Positions 46,455 through 55,800 of a stretch of DNA of 64,000 bases are shown one piece after another. Source of the stretch: Chersky-840 sp963794615 (GTDB lineage Bacteria > Actinomycetota > Acidimicrobiia > Acidimicrobiales > UBA8190); the NCBI GenBank assembly GCA_963794615.1, contig CAWCEP010000005.1, forward strand, positions 124,001-188,000, given 5' to 3'. Within the stretch, counting starts at the first letter, position 1; every line of letters starts with the position of its first letter. A model generated the notes under the pieces. That model was not told where the DNA came from and searched no databases. It saw only the letters and a program-made list of their open reading frames with translations. The translations under genes and the position numbers were made by a program.

Positions 46455-47967
46455 GCGCCGAGGCGCCATTGGGTCCACGACCATTGGATGGCGAGGCCGA
46501 CGACAAGGATCAGGCTGATCCGCAGCAACACGTTGGCCTCGAGGGCGATGCGGGCCGCTCCGAGGCCGGTGTTGGTCAGAAACAGGACCTGGGAGACGAT
46601 CACAACGACAGCGGCGTCGGTGATGAAGAGGAAGTACCAGAAGAGACGGAGGCGTTCGGGCCCGACGACTCGACGGCGGCGACGCACCAGCCACAGCCCT
46701 ATTCCCGCCACGTTCACGGCCACCACGGCCGGGTACACGAGGTCTTCGAATCCGAGTGGGAGGAGTGGCCGGACTATAGAGCGTGCGCCTGGGCATTGGG
46801 CACCGAGTACGTCCCCCAAATCGCATCAGAGAGCGGCGGGATCACCGTGAACACGCCCTGCTGGTGGAGGCCGTACCCAAGGGAGTACGGAAGCAGATCG
46901 GCCATGAGCGTCCGCACATCGCCTGGATGGGTGAGGAGAAAGCGTGCATACCAGTCCGGGTACTGATGGACGGACCACGACGTGAAACGTGGGCATGACT
47001 TCGTCAAGCGAAACTCGAGTGGGCTGATTCGACTGGCGGGCACGGACCGGTCGAGGGGGACGCATTTCGGGATGTCACTCGTTCGCAGGGACAGCCGGAC
47101 CGTAGTGTTGATGGGATCCTCGATGCTGATCAGATGGATGACTGCGTCTTTTTCCTTTCCGATCCCATCGTTCAAACTTGTCTGATCCTGCATGGAAACA
47201 TAAAGGATGCCGGTACCGATCATGAGGCAAGACCCGATCGCGACGCCCACAGGGCGAAGAATGCCCAGGCGAGGTGAGGGGAGACCCCGGTCTCGTCTCT
47301 GCACGATGACCCGCCGGACGAAAAGGACCAGCTCCGCCGCGATCAGAGGCACGAAGATGATTCCGAGCGTCGCTTTGGCGGAAATGGCGAACATCGCCGC
47401 CCCACTCGACAAGACCAGCCATTTGGGTTCTCGTCGCAGAAGAAAGCGGAGGGAGGCGGTGAACGCAATCAGCGCGTAGGAGACCGACAGTGACTCACTG
47501 GCGATCTGAAGGTTCCACGACAACATCTCCGGAGAGAGTGCCATGGTCGCGAGGAGGAACCCGAGCGCGACCTTGGTAACGACACCGATCCATTCGAATC
47601 CGTACAAGGTCAGGATCAGGAACGTGAAAGCAAGGCCAAGGAGGATCGTCTGTCCGTACTCGATCGTCGTATTCCGTCCGAGCAGTGCGAAGGGGACGAC
47701 GATGGTCGGCGATCGCTCCCATTTTCCTTCCAGCGAGGCCAACACCATTTGGAAGTTCCGATGGGTACGGTCCTTGTAGCTGAAGCTGTCTGCCGAATAG
47801 ACGGTCGGTCCACTGAGGAGTAGGAACAACGCGACACCACTCCACAGATAGACGATCGTCGCTCGTGCCAGGACAACCTCGGCCCGGACCCTCGTGGCGC
47901 GCTCGCCTGTGGCGGCGGGCGACGGGTGGGGGTCAGCATTTCGATCTGCAGACGGCTCGTCTGTCAT
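46385..47967 (-). CDS. polytopic membrane protein, glycosyltransferase-like (apparent frameshift)
   Basis: From ATG 47967 the frame encodes about 398 residues with many helices: a first at residue 30 (ATIVYLWSGVALFLLLSG), SADSFSYKDRTHR in the first outer loop, and helices such as TILLGLAFTFLILTLYG, LIAFTASLRFLLR and VGVAIGSCLMIGTGILYVS, then an outer domain with several Cys. That frame stops at 46774, but another frame continues with three more helices (VYPAVVAVNVAGIGLWLV, LFWYFLFITDAAVVVIVS, LLRISLILVVGLAIQWSW) to 46385. A one-base loss near 46780-46820 joins them into about 527 residues. No motif I can name is present; a lipid-linked sugar transferase is possible. GC is lower than in flanking genes. 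Confidence 0.6.
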
Positions 47968-48108
47968 CAGATTGAGAGTGCCCCCTCCGCCATCGCACTC
48001 GACGCTTCCATCGGTCGTGACTTCGGTTTCGACACACCCGATGGGACGTTCGACTAGGGGTGAAGGTACAGCGTGACGAGGTTCTGCGTCCGCTCGAGAG
48101 CGTGCCAC

Positions 48109-48568
48109 TGATGCCGAATGCGCGAGTCAGGGCAGCGGCCCATGGCTGGCTGAGAATCAGCTGAGTCCAGACACCGAAAAGCAGGTGTTCCTGAGAATTA
48201 GCTGAGTTTTGGCGCCCCATCTTTCGGCGCCGGTCCTGGTCCGCTGGTTGCACCGGTCGGACTCCCCGGTCGAGCTGACTCCCCGATCGTGCTGCGCTCC
48301 ACGCCCACCAGCTCGCGATCGGCGCTGGCGAGGGTGTCGGGGGCCGACCGACGAATGCGTCGATGGTGCCGGCCAGCGACGGTGGTGTGGTTCCGAGAGG
48401 CGCCACGGCACCGTGCCCGTCGACAGCGACTCGGGTGCTGCGTCCATCGTGTTCCCACGGAGATCTCGTCGAACAATCGAACGATCGTCTGTCTTGCGAC
48501 GAGTGAGGCCCGAGGCCCGGTCCTGGTCAGAACCCTGGTGGCAGAGGGGTCTGGGATATTCTCGAACC
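48109..48568. other. 460-bp intergenic region upstream of the glycosyltransferase
   Basis: No coding sequence is convincing here. The region holds the direct-repeat/inverted-repeat block at 48151-48207 and then mixed sequence with in-frame extensions of both neighbours that show no conservation. It divides two divergent genes of lower GC and probably carries their promoters; GATATT at 48555 is a possible -10. Confidence 0.4.
48151..48207. repeat. direct repeats flanking a small inverted repeat
   Basis: TGAGAATCAGCTGAGT (48151-48166) and TGAGAATTAGCTGAGT (48192-48207) are 15/16 identical, 41 bp apart. Between them ACACC (48171) and GGTGT (48184) can pair around an 8-base loop. Each repeat also contains the palindrome AGCT. 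It may be an operator array or the scar of a mobile element; no transposase gene is present. Confidence 0.6.
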
Positions 48569-49570
48569 ATGAAAGTGGTCGTCATGATCCCGTGCCTCAA
48601 CGAAGAGGCAACTCTTCCGTTGGTGCTGGCAACGATCCCAGACAGGATCGAGGGCGTCGACACGGTGGAAGTGCTCATCATCGATGACGGTTCGACCGAC
48701 AAGACGGTCGAGGTTGCACGACGCCTCGGGGTGACCCAGTTCGTCCACCACCCACAGAATCGTGGTCTGGCCCATTCTCTGCGCGACGGGATCCAACGCG
48801 CCTTGGAGCTCGGGGCGGACATCTTGGTCCTTACCGACGGAGACAATCAGTATCCCCAAGAGCGTATTCCCGACCTGATCCGCCCCATTCTCGACGGAAC
48901 CGCCGATACCGTCATCGCCGATCGACAGGTCCAAACCATCGAGCACTTCTCCCCGACGAAGAAATTCCTGCAGAAATTCGGCACCAAGGTCATGAATGTG
49001 GCGGCAGGAACCGACCTCCCTGATGGAACGAGCGGATTCCGCGCGTACTCGAAAGAGGCCGCCATCAAACTGAACCTGATCGGTCGCTTCAACTTCGCGG
49101 CGGAGACGACCATTCAAGCGGCCAACAAGAGGTTGGCGCTCGCCACCATCAAGATCGAGACGAATCCCAAGACCCGCGAGTCGAGGCTGTTCAAGTCGTC
49201 GTGGGAACATGTGAGGAAGAGCATGGTCGCCATGCTCAACAGCTTCACGATGTACAAGCCGTACACGGTGTTCCTCAGCATCGGAGGATTCTTCTTCGTC
49301 CTGGGATTGATCCCCTTCGTCCACTATCTCTACTTGGTGCTCACGGTGAAGAACCCCAATGGGGCCCATCACCTCCAGTCACTGGTGATCGGGGCGGTGT
49401 TGCTCAATGCATCGTTCGTCTCGGTGACCCTGGGTATCGTCGCCAACCTCATTCGCGTCAACCGATCACTTCTCGAAGACACGTTGGAAGTGATCAAGCG
49501 TGAGCAGTTCATGACCGAGACTCGGCACGGAGGAGCCGGTCCGGAACAGCACCGGTGGATTTCGAGCTGA
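48569..49570 (+). CDS. glycosyltransferase family 2 (polyprenyl-phosphate sugar transferase-like) with membrane anchor
   Basis: ATG 48569 gives 333 residues: MKVVVMIPCLNEEATLPLVL, LIIDDGSTDKT, then the DXD-type DGDNQYPQERIP and ADRQVQTIEHFSPTKKF with a GT2 fold of the DPM1/GtrB type. Two C-terminal helices follow (VFLSIGGFFFVLGLIPFV and LVIGAVLLNASFVSVTLGIV). Such enzymes move mannose or glucose from a nucleotide sugar to undecaprenyl phosphate. The neighbouring polytopic protein is a natural acceptor enzyme. Both genes are lower in GC than the rest. Upstream in-frame codons back to 48209 lack conservation and are not used. Confidence 0.87.
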   Translation: MKVVVMIPCLNEEATLPLVLATIPDRIEGVDTVEVLIIDDGSTDKTVEVARRLGVTQFVHHPQNRGLAHSLRDGIQRALELGADILVLTDGDNQYPQERIPDLIRPILDGTADTVIADRQVQTIEHFSPTKKFLQKFGTKVMNVAAGTDLPDGTSGFRAYSKEAAIKLNLIGRFNFAAETTIQAANKRLALATIKIETNPKTRESRLFKSSWEHVRKSMVAMLNSFTMYKPYTVFLSIGGFFFVLGLIPFVHYLYLVLTVKNPNGAHHLQSLVIGAVLLNASFVSVTLGIVANLIRVNRSLLEDTLEVIKREQFMTETRHGGAGPEQHRWISS

Positions 49571-49597
49571 GGCGGCGAAACAGGTCGCTCGACTGGA

Positions 49598-50146
49598 CTA
49601 GTACCAGCCCGGGCCCCAATGGAGCTCGGGAGCCTCGCCTGCCGCGGTGGCGAGCAACGTGAGCGAGCTCACCAGTTGGCGACGGAGGGGAACGGGGATC
49701 GCCCGGAGCAGGTCGCGTACCTCGGCCCGCCGGCGCTCGATGACGTCGGTCACCACCGTCCGGCCCAGGGTGGTGATCGCCAGTTTCACCTCGCGGCGGT
49801 CGAGCTCGTCACGGGTGCGCGACACCAGTTCCTTGCGCACCAGCCGATCGCACATGCGGGTGGCGGTGGACGGGCTCACGCTCAGGGCTTCGGCCAGATC
49901 GGCGAGCCGTCTCGGCCCCCCGAAGGTGAGCTCCACCAACGTCCGGTACTGCGGAAGGGTCACGTCGTCGGGGTTCCCGGCGAGCGAACGGACGGCGATG
50001 GCGACCATGACTCGGCTGGCCAGGATGATCGCTCCGATCACCTCTTCGTCGTTGGGGACCTCCGGTGGTGGAAGGTCGGGCACCGCCGACTCGGGGGCGG
50101 AGCGTTTCCTGGGGCGGGCGGCCGCGGCTGTCTCGGTGGGACCCAC
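49598..50146 (-). CDS. MarR-family transcriptional regulator
   Basis: The 182-residue protein has an N-terminal helical dimer segment (VIGAIILASRVMVAIAVRSLA), the winged HTH (LADLAEALSVSPSTATRMC) near residues 80-110, and DELDRREVKLAITTLGRTVV of the wing. It lies 18 bp after the probable true stop of siroheme synthase and on the same strand, so it may be part of the sulfate operon or regulate something else. No cysteine-based redox switch is obvious. A convergent glycosyltransferase gene ends 27 bp away. Confidence 0.88.
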   Translation of the reverse strand: MGPTETAAAARPRKRSAPESAVPDLPPPEVPNDEEVIGAIILASRVMVAIAVRSLAGNPDDVTLPQYRTLVELTFGGPRRLADLAEALSVSPSTATRMCDRLVRKELVSRTRDELDRREVKLAITTLGRTVVTDVIERRRAEVRDLLRAIPVPLRRQLVSSLTLLATAAGEAPELHWGPGWY

Positions 50147-50164
50147 GGGGCAGAGTATTGCCGA

Positions 50165-50888
50165 TCAGGACAAGGCGCGCCCGGGTGACCGGTGCCAAGG
50201 TCGCGTGGCGCTTCGAGCGCGGCGCGCCCGGGACGGCGAGGAACGCATCGAGGACGACGCGCGCTTCGTCCATGCGGCCCCCGCGGACAAGGTCGGGCAG
50301 GGGTCCGTCGAGCAGTCGCCGCCAGTCGACCGACTCGGTGCTCCTGCCCTGATCGTGCATGCGCTGGCGTCCCTCGCCGAGCAGTGTCGCCAGCGCACCG
50401 ACGCCGGGCCCGAGGGCCTCGGCGACACGGTCGCGTAGCCATCCCGCCAGGGCGGGACTGGCGCCCGCGGTCGACACGGCCACCGAGACGGGGCCATCGC
50501 GTGCCACGGCGGGCAGCACGAAGCTGCAATGCGCCGGATCATCGGCGACGTTGACCCAGATGCCGACCGACTGGGCATCCCGATGGACGGCGGCGTCGAC
50601 GGCGGGGTTCCCGGTGGCGGCGATCACCAACTGGTAGCGGGCCGCCTCACCGGCCGCGTAGGGCCGGATCTGGACCTCGAGCGGTGGCTCGTCGATGGTG
50701 GCGATGACCCCCGAGCCGGCCAACTCGGCGATGGCGACGTGCACCTCCGGCGCCACCACGGTCACCGCCGCGCCGCACGCCACCAGGCCGGCGACCTTGC
50801 GCGCCGCCACACGGCCCCCTCCGACCACCAGGCAGCGCCGTCCCTTCACCACCAGGCCGACGGGATAGATCGGTGCCTCGACGCCCAT
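50165..50888 (-). CDS. siroheme synthase N-terminal type (precorrin-2 dehydrogenase/ferrochelatase), probable 3' frameshift
   Basis: From ATG 50888 (or GTG 50894, overlapping the cysN stop) the protein begins VGLVVKGRRCLVVGGGRVAA with the NAD-binding GGGRVA, then VTVVAPEV, QLVIAATGNPAVDAAVH, WVNVADDPAHCSFVLPAVA, GPVSVAVSTAGASPALAGWL and the helical end DWRRLLDGPLPDLVRGGRMD. This is the CysG-N/Met8 module that oxidises precorrin-2 to sirohydrochlorin and inserts iron. The uninterrupted frame would run 350 bp into marR; a one-base gain after about 50300 would move it to the stop at 50165, giving 240 residues. It provides the sulfite reductase cofactor. Confidence 0.75.
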
Positions 50889-50890
50889 CG

Positions 50891-52187
50891 TCACCCCTGC
50901 GGCACGGCGGCCAGGACGGGCACGCCCACCATGCCGGCCGCCACCGTCGCATTGGTCTGTTCGTCGATCACCACGAAGCTTCCGGTCACCCGATTGGCCT
51001 GATAGGCATCGACGGCGAGAGGTGTCCCTACCGTGAGCCTGACCACCCCGATGTCGTTGGGCCCCAGCCGGCTCGTCGACTGCGAGCTCGAGCGTCTCCA
51101 CGTCCAGGCGGGAATGCACCGCCACGAACTGGGCGGGCGTGACCCGGGTCGTGTGTTTCAGGCGATAGCGCTGGCCGGCCTGGGCCGGCGCATCGGCGAA
51201 CCAGCACAACGTGGCGTCGAATTCGCGGACCACCTCGGGAGCGTTGTCCACGGGGGCGATGAGGTCACCTCGCGACACGTCGAGGTCGTCGTCGAGGCGA
51301 ACGGTGACCGACAGCGACGCCCGAGCTTCATCGAGCGGCCCGTCGAAGGTCTCGACCGATGTGACCCTGCTGCGCTGCCCTCCCGGGAGGACGGCCACCT
51401 CGTCTCCGGGCCGCAACGTCCCACCACTGACCATGCCGGCGTAGCTCCGGCCGCCGCCGGGATGACGCACCACCCACTGCACGGGAAGCCGGGCCCCTGC
51501 GCCCCCTTGGGCCCACGTCCCTGCCGGCGCTTCCTCGAGCGCGCCGAGCAGGGTGGGGCCGGCGTACCACGGCATGTGGGCGGACGCGTCGGCCACGTTG
51601 TCGCCGAGGAGCGCGGAGACTGGCACGATCACCACGGTGTCCAACCCGAGCCGACGGGCCAGGGCATGGACTTCGTCGGCGACGGACAGGAACGCCGCCT
51701 CGTCCCAACCAGCCAGGTCCATCTTGTTGGCCGCCACCAGGAGGTGGCGCACACCCAGGAGCGCCGCGATGCAAATATGGCGACGGGTCTGGGGGCGCAG
51801 GCCCGCGGTGGCGTCGACGACGGCCACGGCCAGGTCGGCCGTGGATGCTCCGGTGGCCATGTTCCGGGTGTACTGGACGTGGCCCGGGCAATCGGCGATC
51901 ACGAACTTGCGTCGGGGCGTCGATGCGTACCGGTAGGCGACGTCGATGGTGATGCCCTGCTCTCGCTCGGCGCGCAGGCCGTCGGTGACGAAGGCGAGGT
52001 CCAGGCCCGAGGCGCCACGCCGCTTGCTCGCCGATGCCACGGCTTCGAGCTGGTCGTCGAAGAGCTGTTTGGTGTCGTGGAGGAGGCGGCCGATGAGCGT
52101 CGACTTGCCGTCGTCGACAGACCCGATGGTGGCGAACCGCAGCAGTGTCGAGCCCGACGCCGGCTCGGCGCCGGGGGGTGCGGACAT
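50891..52187 (-). CDS. cysN: sulfate adenylyltransferase subunit 1, CysN (frameshifted)
   Basis: ATG 52187 opens a GTPase with G1 GSVDDGKSTLIGRLL, RAEREQGITIDVAYRY, G3 DCPGHVQYTRNM, G4 ANKMDLAGWDE and elongation-factor-like beta-barrel domains. The frame breaks at the CCCC run 51062-51065: dropping one base turns VDEPAGAQR into VDEPAGPNDIGVVRLT and leads cleanly to RVTGSFVVIDEQTNATVAAG and a stop at 50891. Corrected length is 431 residues, normal for a CysN without fused APS kinase. With CysD it makes APS from sulfate and ATP, driven by GTP. Confidence 0.9.
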
Positions 52188-52188
52188 C

Positions 52189-53140
52189 TCAGAAGTAGCC
52201 CTCTCTCTTGCGGTCCTCCATCGACGTCTCCGAGATCCGGTCGTCGGCCCGGGTGGCGCCCCGCTCGCTCACCCGCGAGGAGGCGACCTCGGCGATCACC
52301 TCGTCGAGGGTGAGGGCCGACGAGCGTACGGCGCCGGTGCAGGTGGCATCGCCCACGGTCCGGAACCGGACCACGCCGTCCTCGACGACCTCGCCCGGGG
52401 TCGGGGCGACCCAGTCCGACACGGCCAGGAGCATGCCCGCGCGCTCGACGACCGCTCGTCGGTGGGCGAAGTAGATCGACGGCAGGGCGATGTGCTCGCG
52501 CCGGATGTACTGCCAGATGTCGAGCTCGGTCCAGTCCGACAGGGGGAAGGCACGGAGGTGCTCGCCCTTGCGGACCCGGCCGTGGTAGAGGTGCCAGAGC
52601 TCGGGCCGCTGGTTGCGTGGGTCCCACTGCCCGAAGGAGTCGCGAACCGACAGGACCCGCTCTTTGGCGCGTGCCTTGTCCTCGTCGCGTCGTGCCCCCC
52701 CGATGCAGGCGTCGAAGTTGTGGGCGTTGACGGCGTCGAGAAGGGTCACGCTCTGGAGGCGGTTGCGCGACCCGCCGGCACCGGGGTCTGGCACGCGCCC
52801 ACGGTCGATCGAATCCTGCACCGAGGCCACGAGCAATTGTTCGCCCAGGTCAGCCATGCGCTTGTCCCGGTACTCCAGGACCTCGTCGAAGTTGTGCCCG
52901 GTGTCGACGTGCATCACCGGGAAGGGGAAGCGTCCGGGGCGGAACGCCTTCTCGGCCAGGCGCAGGAGGACGGCGGAGTCCTTGCCGCCACTGAAGAGGA
53001 GCACGGGCCGCTCACATTCGGCCGCCACCTCGCGCAACACGAAGACGGCGTGCGCCTCGAGAAGGTCCAGGTGGTCAGGGTGTGCCGACCCCCGGGAAGC
53101 TTCCGGGACGGCGGGCGGGGCTGTCGATCGTCGTGGTCAT
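52189..53140 (-). CDS. cysD: sulfate adenylyltransferase subunit 2, CysD (frameshifted near the start)
   Basis: The protein has the PP-loop VLLFSGGKDSAVLLRLA, HVDTGHNFDEVLEYRD, ACIGGARRDEDKARAKER, RKGEHLRAFPLSDWTELDIW and the family end MEDRKREGYF. The frame from the PP-loop region lacks a good start. A one-base gain near 53080-53086 joins it to MTTTIDSPARRPGSFPGVG starting at ATG 53140, giving HPDHLDLLEAHAVFVLREV and 316 residues. CysD transfers the adenylyl group to sulfate. It lies 1 bp from cysN and is divergent from cysH across the repeat-containing promoter region. Confidence 0.9.
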
Positions 53141-53185
53141 GTGGGCGGCTCCGCTGTCGTTCCAGCTGGTCGGGGGACCGTTGCC

Positions 53186-53247
53186 ATCTGAAAGCGATCA
53201 AACCGATCTGAAAGGGGTAAAACCTGATCTGATTAGTCATATATAGT
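53186..53247. promoter_or_regulatory. divergent cysD/cysH control region with three ATCTGA repeats
   Basis: ATCTGAAAG occurs at 53186 and 53206 (exact repeat, 20-bp period) and ATCTGATTA at 53227 (21 bp later), so all three lie on one face of the helix. Right after is a TATATA stretch with TATAGT at 53242, a good -10 for cysH. The patch is strongly A/T-rich in GC-rich DNA. It looks like a multi-site operator for a sulfur regulator. Confidence 0.6.
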
Positions 53248-53356
53248 AGTGACCGGCTGGCCCGGACAAGTCGTGTCCCGTCCCCGGCCCGGATGGGGTT
53301 CCCCCGGATCCCGTCGGGCGAGCGGTGGCAGGGCACTCGGACGAGGAGCGTGGAGC

Positions 53357-54031
53357 GTGGGTGCAGGGGTCGAGACCAGGGTCGATCTCGAAGAGCTCGC
53401 AGCGCGTGCCGCCGAATTCGAGACGGCACCCGCCGGCAAGGTCATGGGCTGGGCGGTCGAACGCTTCGGTGAGCGGCTCACCATGGCGTGCTCGTTCCAG
53501 GACTGCGTCATCATCGATCTCGCCGTCGAGGTCGATCCCGGCATCGAGGTGCTTTTTCTCGACACCGGCTTCCACTTCCCCGAGACCCTGGCCTACGTCG
53601 AAGAGGTGCGGGCCCGCTACGACCTGAATCTCCGCGTCGTCTCCCCTGGTGCCGAGGCAGACGCGTGGCCGTGCGGGACCGAGCGGTGCTGTGGGCTTCG
53701 CAAGGTCGAGCCCCTGCACCGCGCCCTGCAGGGTCGCGCCGCCTGGATGACCGGACTGAAGCGCAGTGACGCCCCCACCCGGGCCGCCGCCCCCATCGTG
53801 TCGTGGGACGAGGCCCGTGGCCTCGTGAAGATCAACCCCGTGGCGACCTGGACCGACGCCGATATCGCCAACTACGAAGTGGATCACGGGCTTCCCGTCC
53901 ATCCCCTCATGACCCAGGGCTACCTTTCGATCGGCTGCGCGCCCACGACGCGACCGGTCGCTCCCGGCGAGGACGCCCGGGCCGGGCGCTGGTCGGGCAT
54001 GGGCAAGACCGAGTGCGGTCTCCACGTCTGA
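53357..54031 (+). CDS. cysH: APS reductase-type CysH (phosphoadenylyl/adenylyl-sulfate reductase) with an altered Fe-S motif
   Basis: GTG 53357 gives 224 residues: FGERLTMACSFQDCVIIDLA, FLDTGFHFPETLAYVEEV, ERCCGLRKVEPL (the double Cys near residue 114), WMTGLKRSDAPTRA, KINPVATWTDADIANY and the end SIGCAPTTRPV plus KTECGLHV with the active-site Cys. The CC pair marks a 4Fe-4S APS reductase, but the usual second CxxC of the cluster reads C-A-P-T here (TGC GCG CCC ACG). Three of four expected cysteines are thus present. The gene is followed directly by sulfite reductase (TGATG overlap). It converts APS to sulfite using thioredoxin or glutathione. Confidence 0.88.
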   Translation: MGAGVETRVDLEELAARAAEFETAPAGKVMGWAVERFGERLTMACSFQDCVIIDLAVEVDPGIEVLFLDTGFHFPETLAYVEEVRARYDLNLRVVSPGAEADAWPCGTERCCGLRKVEPLHRALQGRAAWMTGLKRSDAPTRAAAPIVSWDEARGLVKINPVATWTDADIANYEVDHGLPVHPLMTQGYLSIGCAPTTRPVAPGEDARAGRWSGMGKTECGLHV

Positions 54032-55800
54032 TGGCCCATGATCCCGACAATCCCCTGGGTGTGCAGATCCGGGGGAACGAGCGGGGGATGCACTTCGTCC
54101 ATCCCTACCGCCATGTGGGTGAGTTGAACCAAGTCGAGCGCTGGAAGCTCGAGCGCCACCCCCTCGAGGTCGCCGACGCCGTGATCTCGCGCTACGCCAA
54201 AGAAGGCCCCGACGCCATCGCCAAGGTGCCGGGCGAGACCGAGCGGCTCAAGTGGGTCGGCCTGTACCCCCAGCGCCAAGGTGGCGACGCCTTCATGATG
54301 CGCGTCAAGGTCCCAGGCGGCGTGCTGAGCGCAGACCAGGCTCGCGAGATCGGTATCGTCGCCGACGCCTTCGGAGAGGGGCCCGACGACAGTGCCGTCT
54401 TCGGCAACCGGTACGCCGACATCACCACTCGCCAGACCATTCAGATCCATTGGATCCGCATCGAGGACGTGCCCCGCATCTGGGAGCGGTTCGCCGACGT
54501 GGGACTGACCACGGTGCAGGCCTGTGGCGACTCGGCCCGCAACGTCTTGTCGTGCCCGGTGTCGGGCGTCGACGGCGAAGAGGTCCTCGACGCCCTGCCC
54601 GTCGCCCGGGCGATCTCGGACTTCTTCACGGGCAACCGCGAGTACGCCAACCTTCCCCGCAAGTTCAAGATGAGCGTCACCGGATGCCGCGAGGACTGCG
54701 CCCAGGCGGAGATCCAGGACATCGGGATGTGGCCGGCGCGGGCCGGAGACGGGACCCTCGGGTTCAACGTGCTGGCCGGGGGCGGTCTCTCCGACGGCGA
54801 GCGCATGGCCTCGGACATCGACGTGTTCGTCCGGCCGGACCAGGCCGTCGAGATCACGCGGGCCATCGCCCAGCTCTTCGGCGAGCTCGGCAACCGGGAG
54901 AGCCGCGGGCTGGCCCGGATGCGGTATCTGGTGCAAGAGCTCGGCCCCGAGCAGTTCCGGACCGAGCTCGCGTCGCGGGCCCGCTTCGACCTCGTGCCGG
55001 CCGGCGAGGAGCTCACCACCCGGTACCGGGGCGACCACATCGGTGTCCACCCTCAGAAGGATCTGCACCTGCGCTACGTGGGTTGCTCGGTTCCGGTGGG
55101 ACGCATGTCGGGCATCGAGCTCGTCGAAGCCGCCCGTCTGGCCCGGACCTACGGGGACGGGACGGTGCATCTCGGGACCGATCAGAACTTCGTGCTCACC
55201 GGGGTCCCCGAGGGGAGAGTCGACGCCCTGCTCGACGAGGAGCTGCTCCTGAAGTTCTCACCTTTCCCCGGGCCCTTCGAACGGGGCGTGGTGGCCTGCA
55301 CCGGCAACGAGTTCTGTCGATTCGCCGTCGTCGAGACCAAAGAGCGGGCCGTGACATGGGCGCGCTGGCTCGACACCCAACTGGCGGGTGAGCCCGGCGC
55401 AGCGCGCCCCGAGGCGGGACGGTCCTCGGGGCGGCGAGAAGACGCCGGTGTCATCCGCATGCACTTCTCGGGTTGCTCGGCTTCGTGCGCACAACCCCAG
55501 ATCGCCGACATCGGCTTTCGGGGCGACGTGGCGCACGTCGGCGAGCAGATCGTCGAAGCCGTCGACATCGGGATGGGTGGCTCGCTCGGTCCCGATTCGG
55601 CATTCATCGACTGGATCGAGAACGCCCGACCGGTCGACGACGTCCCTCACGCGCTGCTGCGTACCGTCCGCCGTTACCAGTCCGAGCGCCGGGACGGGGA
55701 ACCCTTCTACAACTGGGCGCGGCGCGTGCCCAACGAGGAGTTGGCGGCGACGCTGGCCGGGCTCGACACCGGCCCTACGCCGGCGGGGAGCACCCGATGA
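54031..55800 (+). CDS. assimilatory ferredoxin-type sulfite/nitrite reductase
   Basis: The 589-residue protein is a siroheme/4Fe-4S reductase with two ferrodoxin-like halves. The first half has RQTIQIHWIRIEDVP, QACGDSARNVLSCPVSG and KMSVTGCREDCAQAEIQDIG; the second has the cluster and siroheme ligands in ACTGNEFCRFAV (C-x5-C) and FSGCSASCAQPQIADIGF (C-x3-C). It reduces sulfite to sulfide with six electrons. Location in a sulfate locus after cysH favours sulfite over nitrite. The start (ATG 54031) overlaps the cysH stop, and its stop overlaps the next gene (ATGA), so the FrhB-like protein is made in step with it. Confidence 0.93.
   Translation: MAHDPDNPLGVQIRGNERGMHFVHPYRHVGELNQVERWKLERHPLEVADAVISRYAKEGPDAIAKVPGETERLKWVGLYPQRQGGDAFMMRVKVPGGVLSADQAREIGIVADAFGEGPDDSAVFGNRYADITTRQTIQIHWIRIEDVPRIWERFADVGLTTVQACGDSARNVLSCPVSGVDGEEVLDALPVARAISDFFTGNREYANLPRKFKMSVTGCREDCAQAEIQDIGMWPARAGDGTLGFNVLAGGGLSDGERMASDIDVFVRPDQAVEITRAIAQLFGELGNRESRGLARMRYLVQELGPEQFRTELASRARFDLVPAGEELTTRYRGDHIGVHPQKDLHLRYVGCSVPVGRMSGIELVEAARLARTYGDGTVHLGTDQNFVLTGVPEGRVDALLDEELLLKFSPFPGPFERGVVACTGNEFCRFAVVETKERAVTWARWLDTQLAGEPGAARPEAGRSSGRREDAGVIRMHFSGCSASCAQPQIADIGFRGDVAHVGEQIVEAVDIGMGGSLGPDSAFIDWIENARPVDDVPHALLRTVRRYQSERRDGEPFYNWARRVPNEELAATLAGLDTGPTPAGSTR

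Noticed and set aside
46385..46819. Separate 144-residue membrane protein gene
   Set aside because: It begins inside the 3' end of a polytopic gene and carries three helices that complete that protein; a one-base loss joins the two.
48209..48568. N-terminal extension of the glycosyltransferase
   Set aside because: The in-frame sequence has no conservation and includes the repeat region edge; the GT2 family N-terminus is MKVVVMIPCLNE.
49809..50164. Siroheme synthase tail overlapping marR
   Set aside because: The tail is Arg/Pro-rich and lacks homology; a one-base gain explains it and gives a stop at 50165, just before marR.
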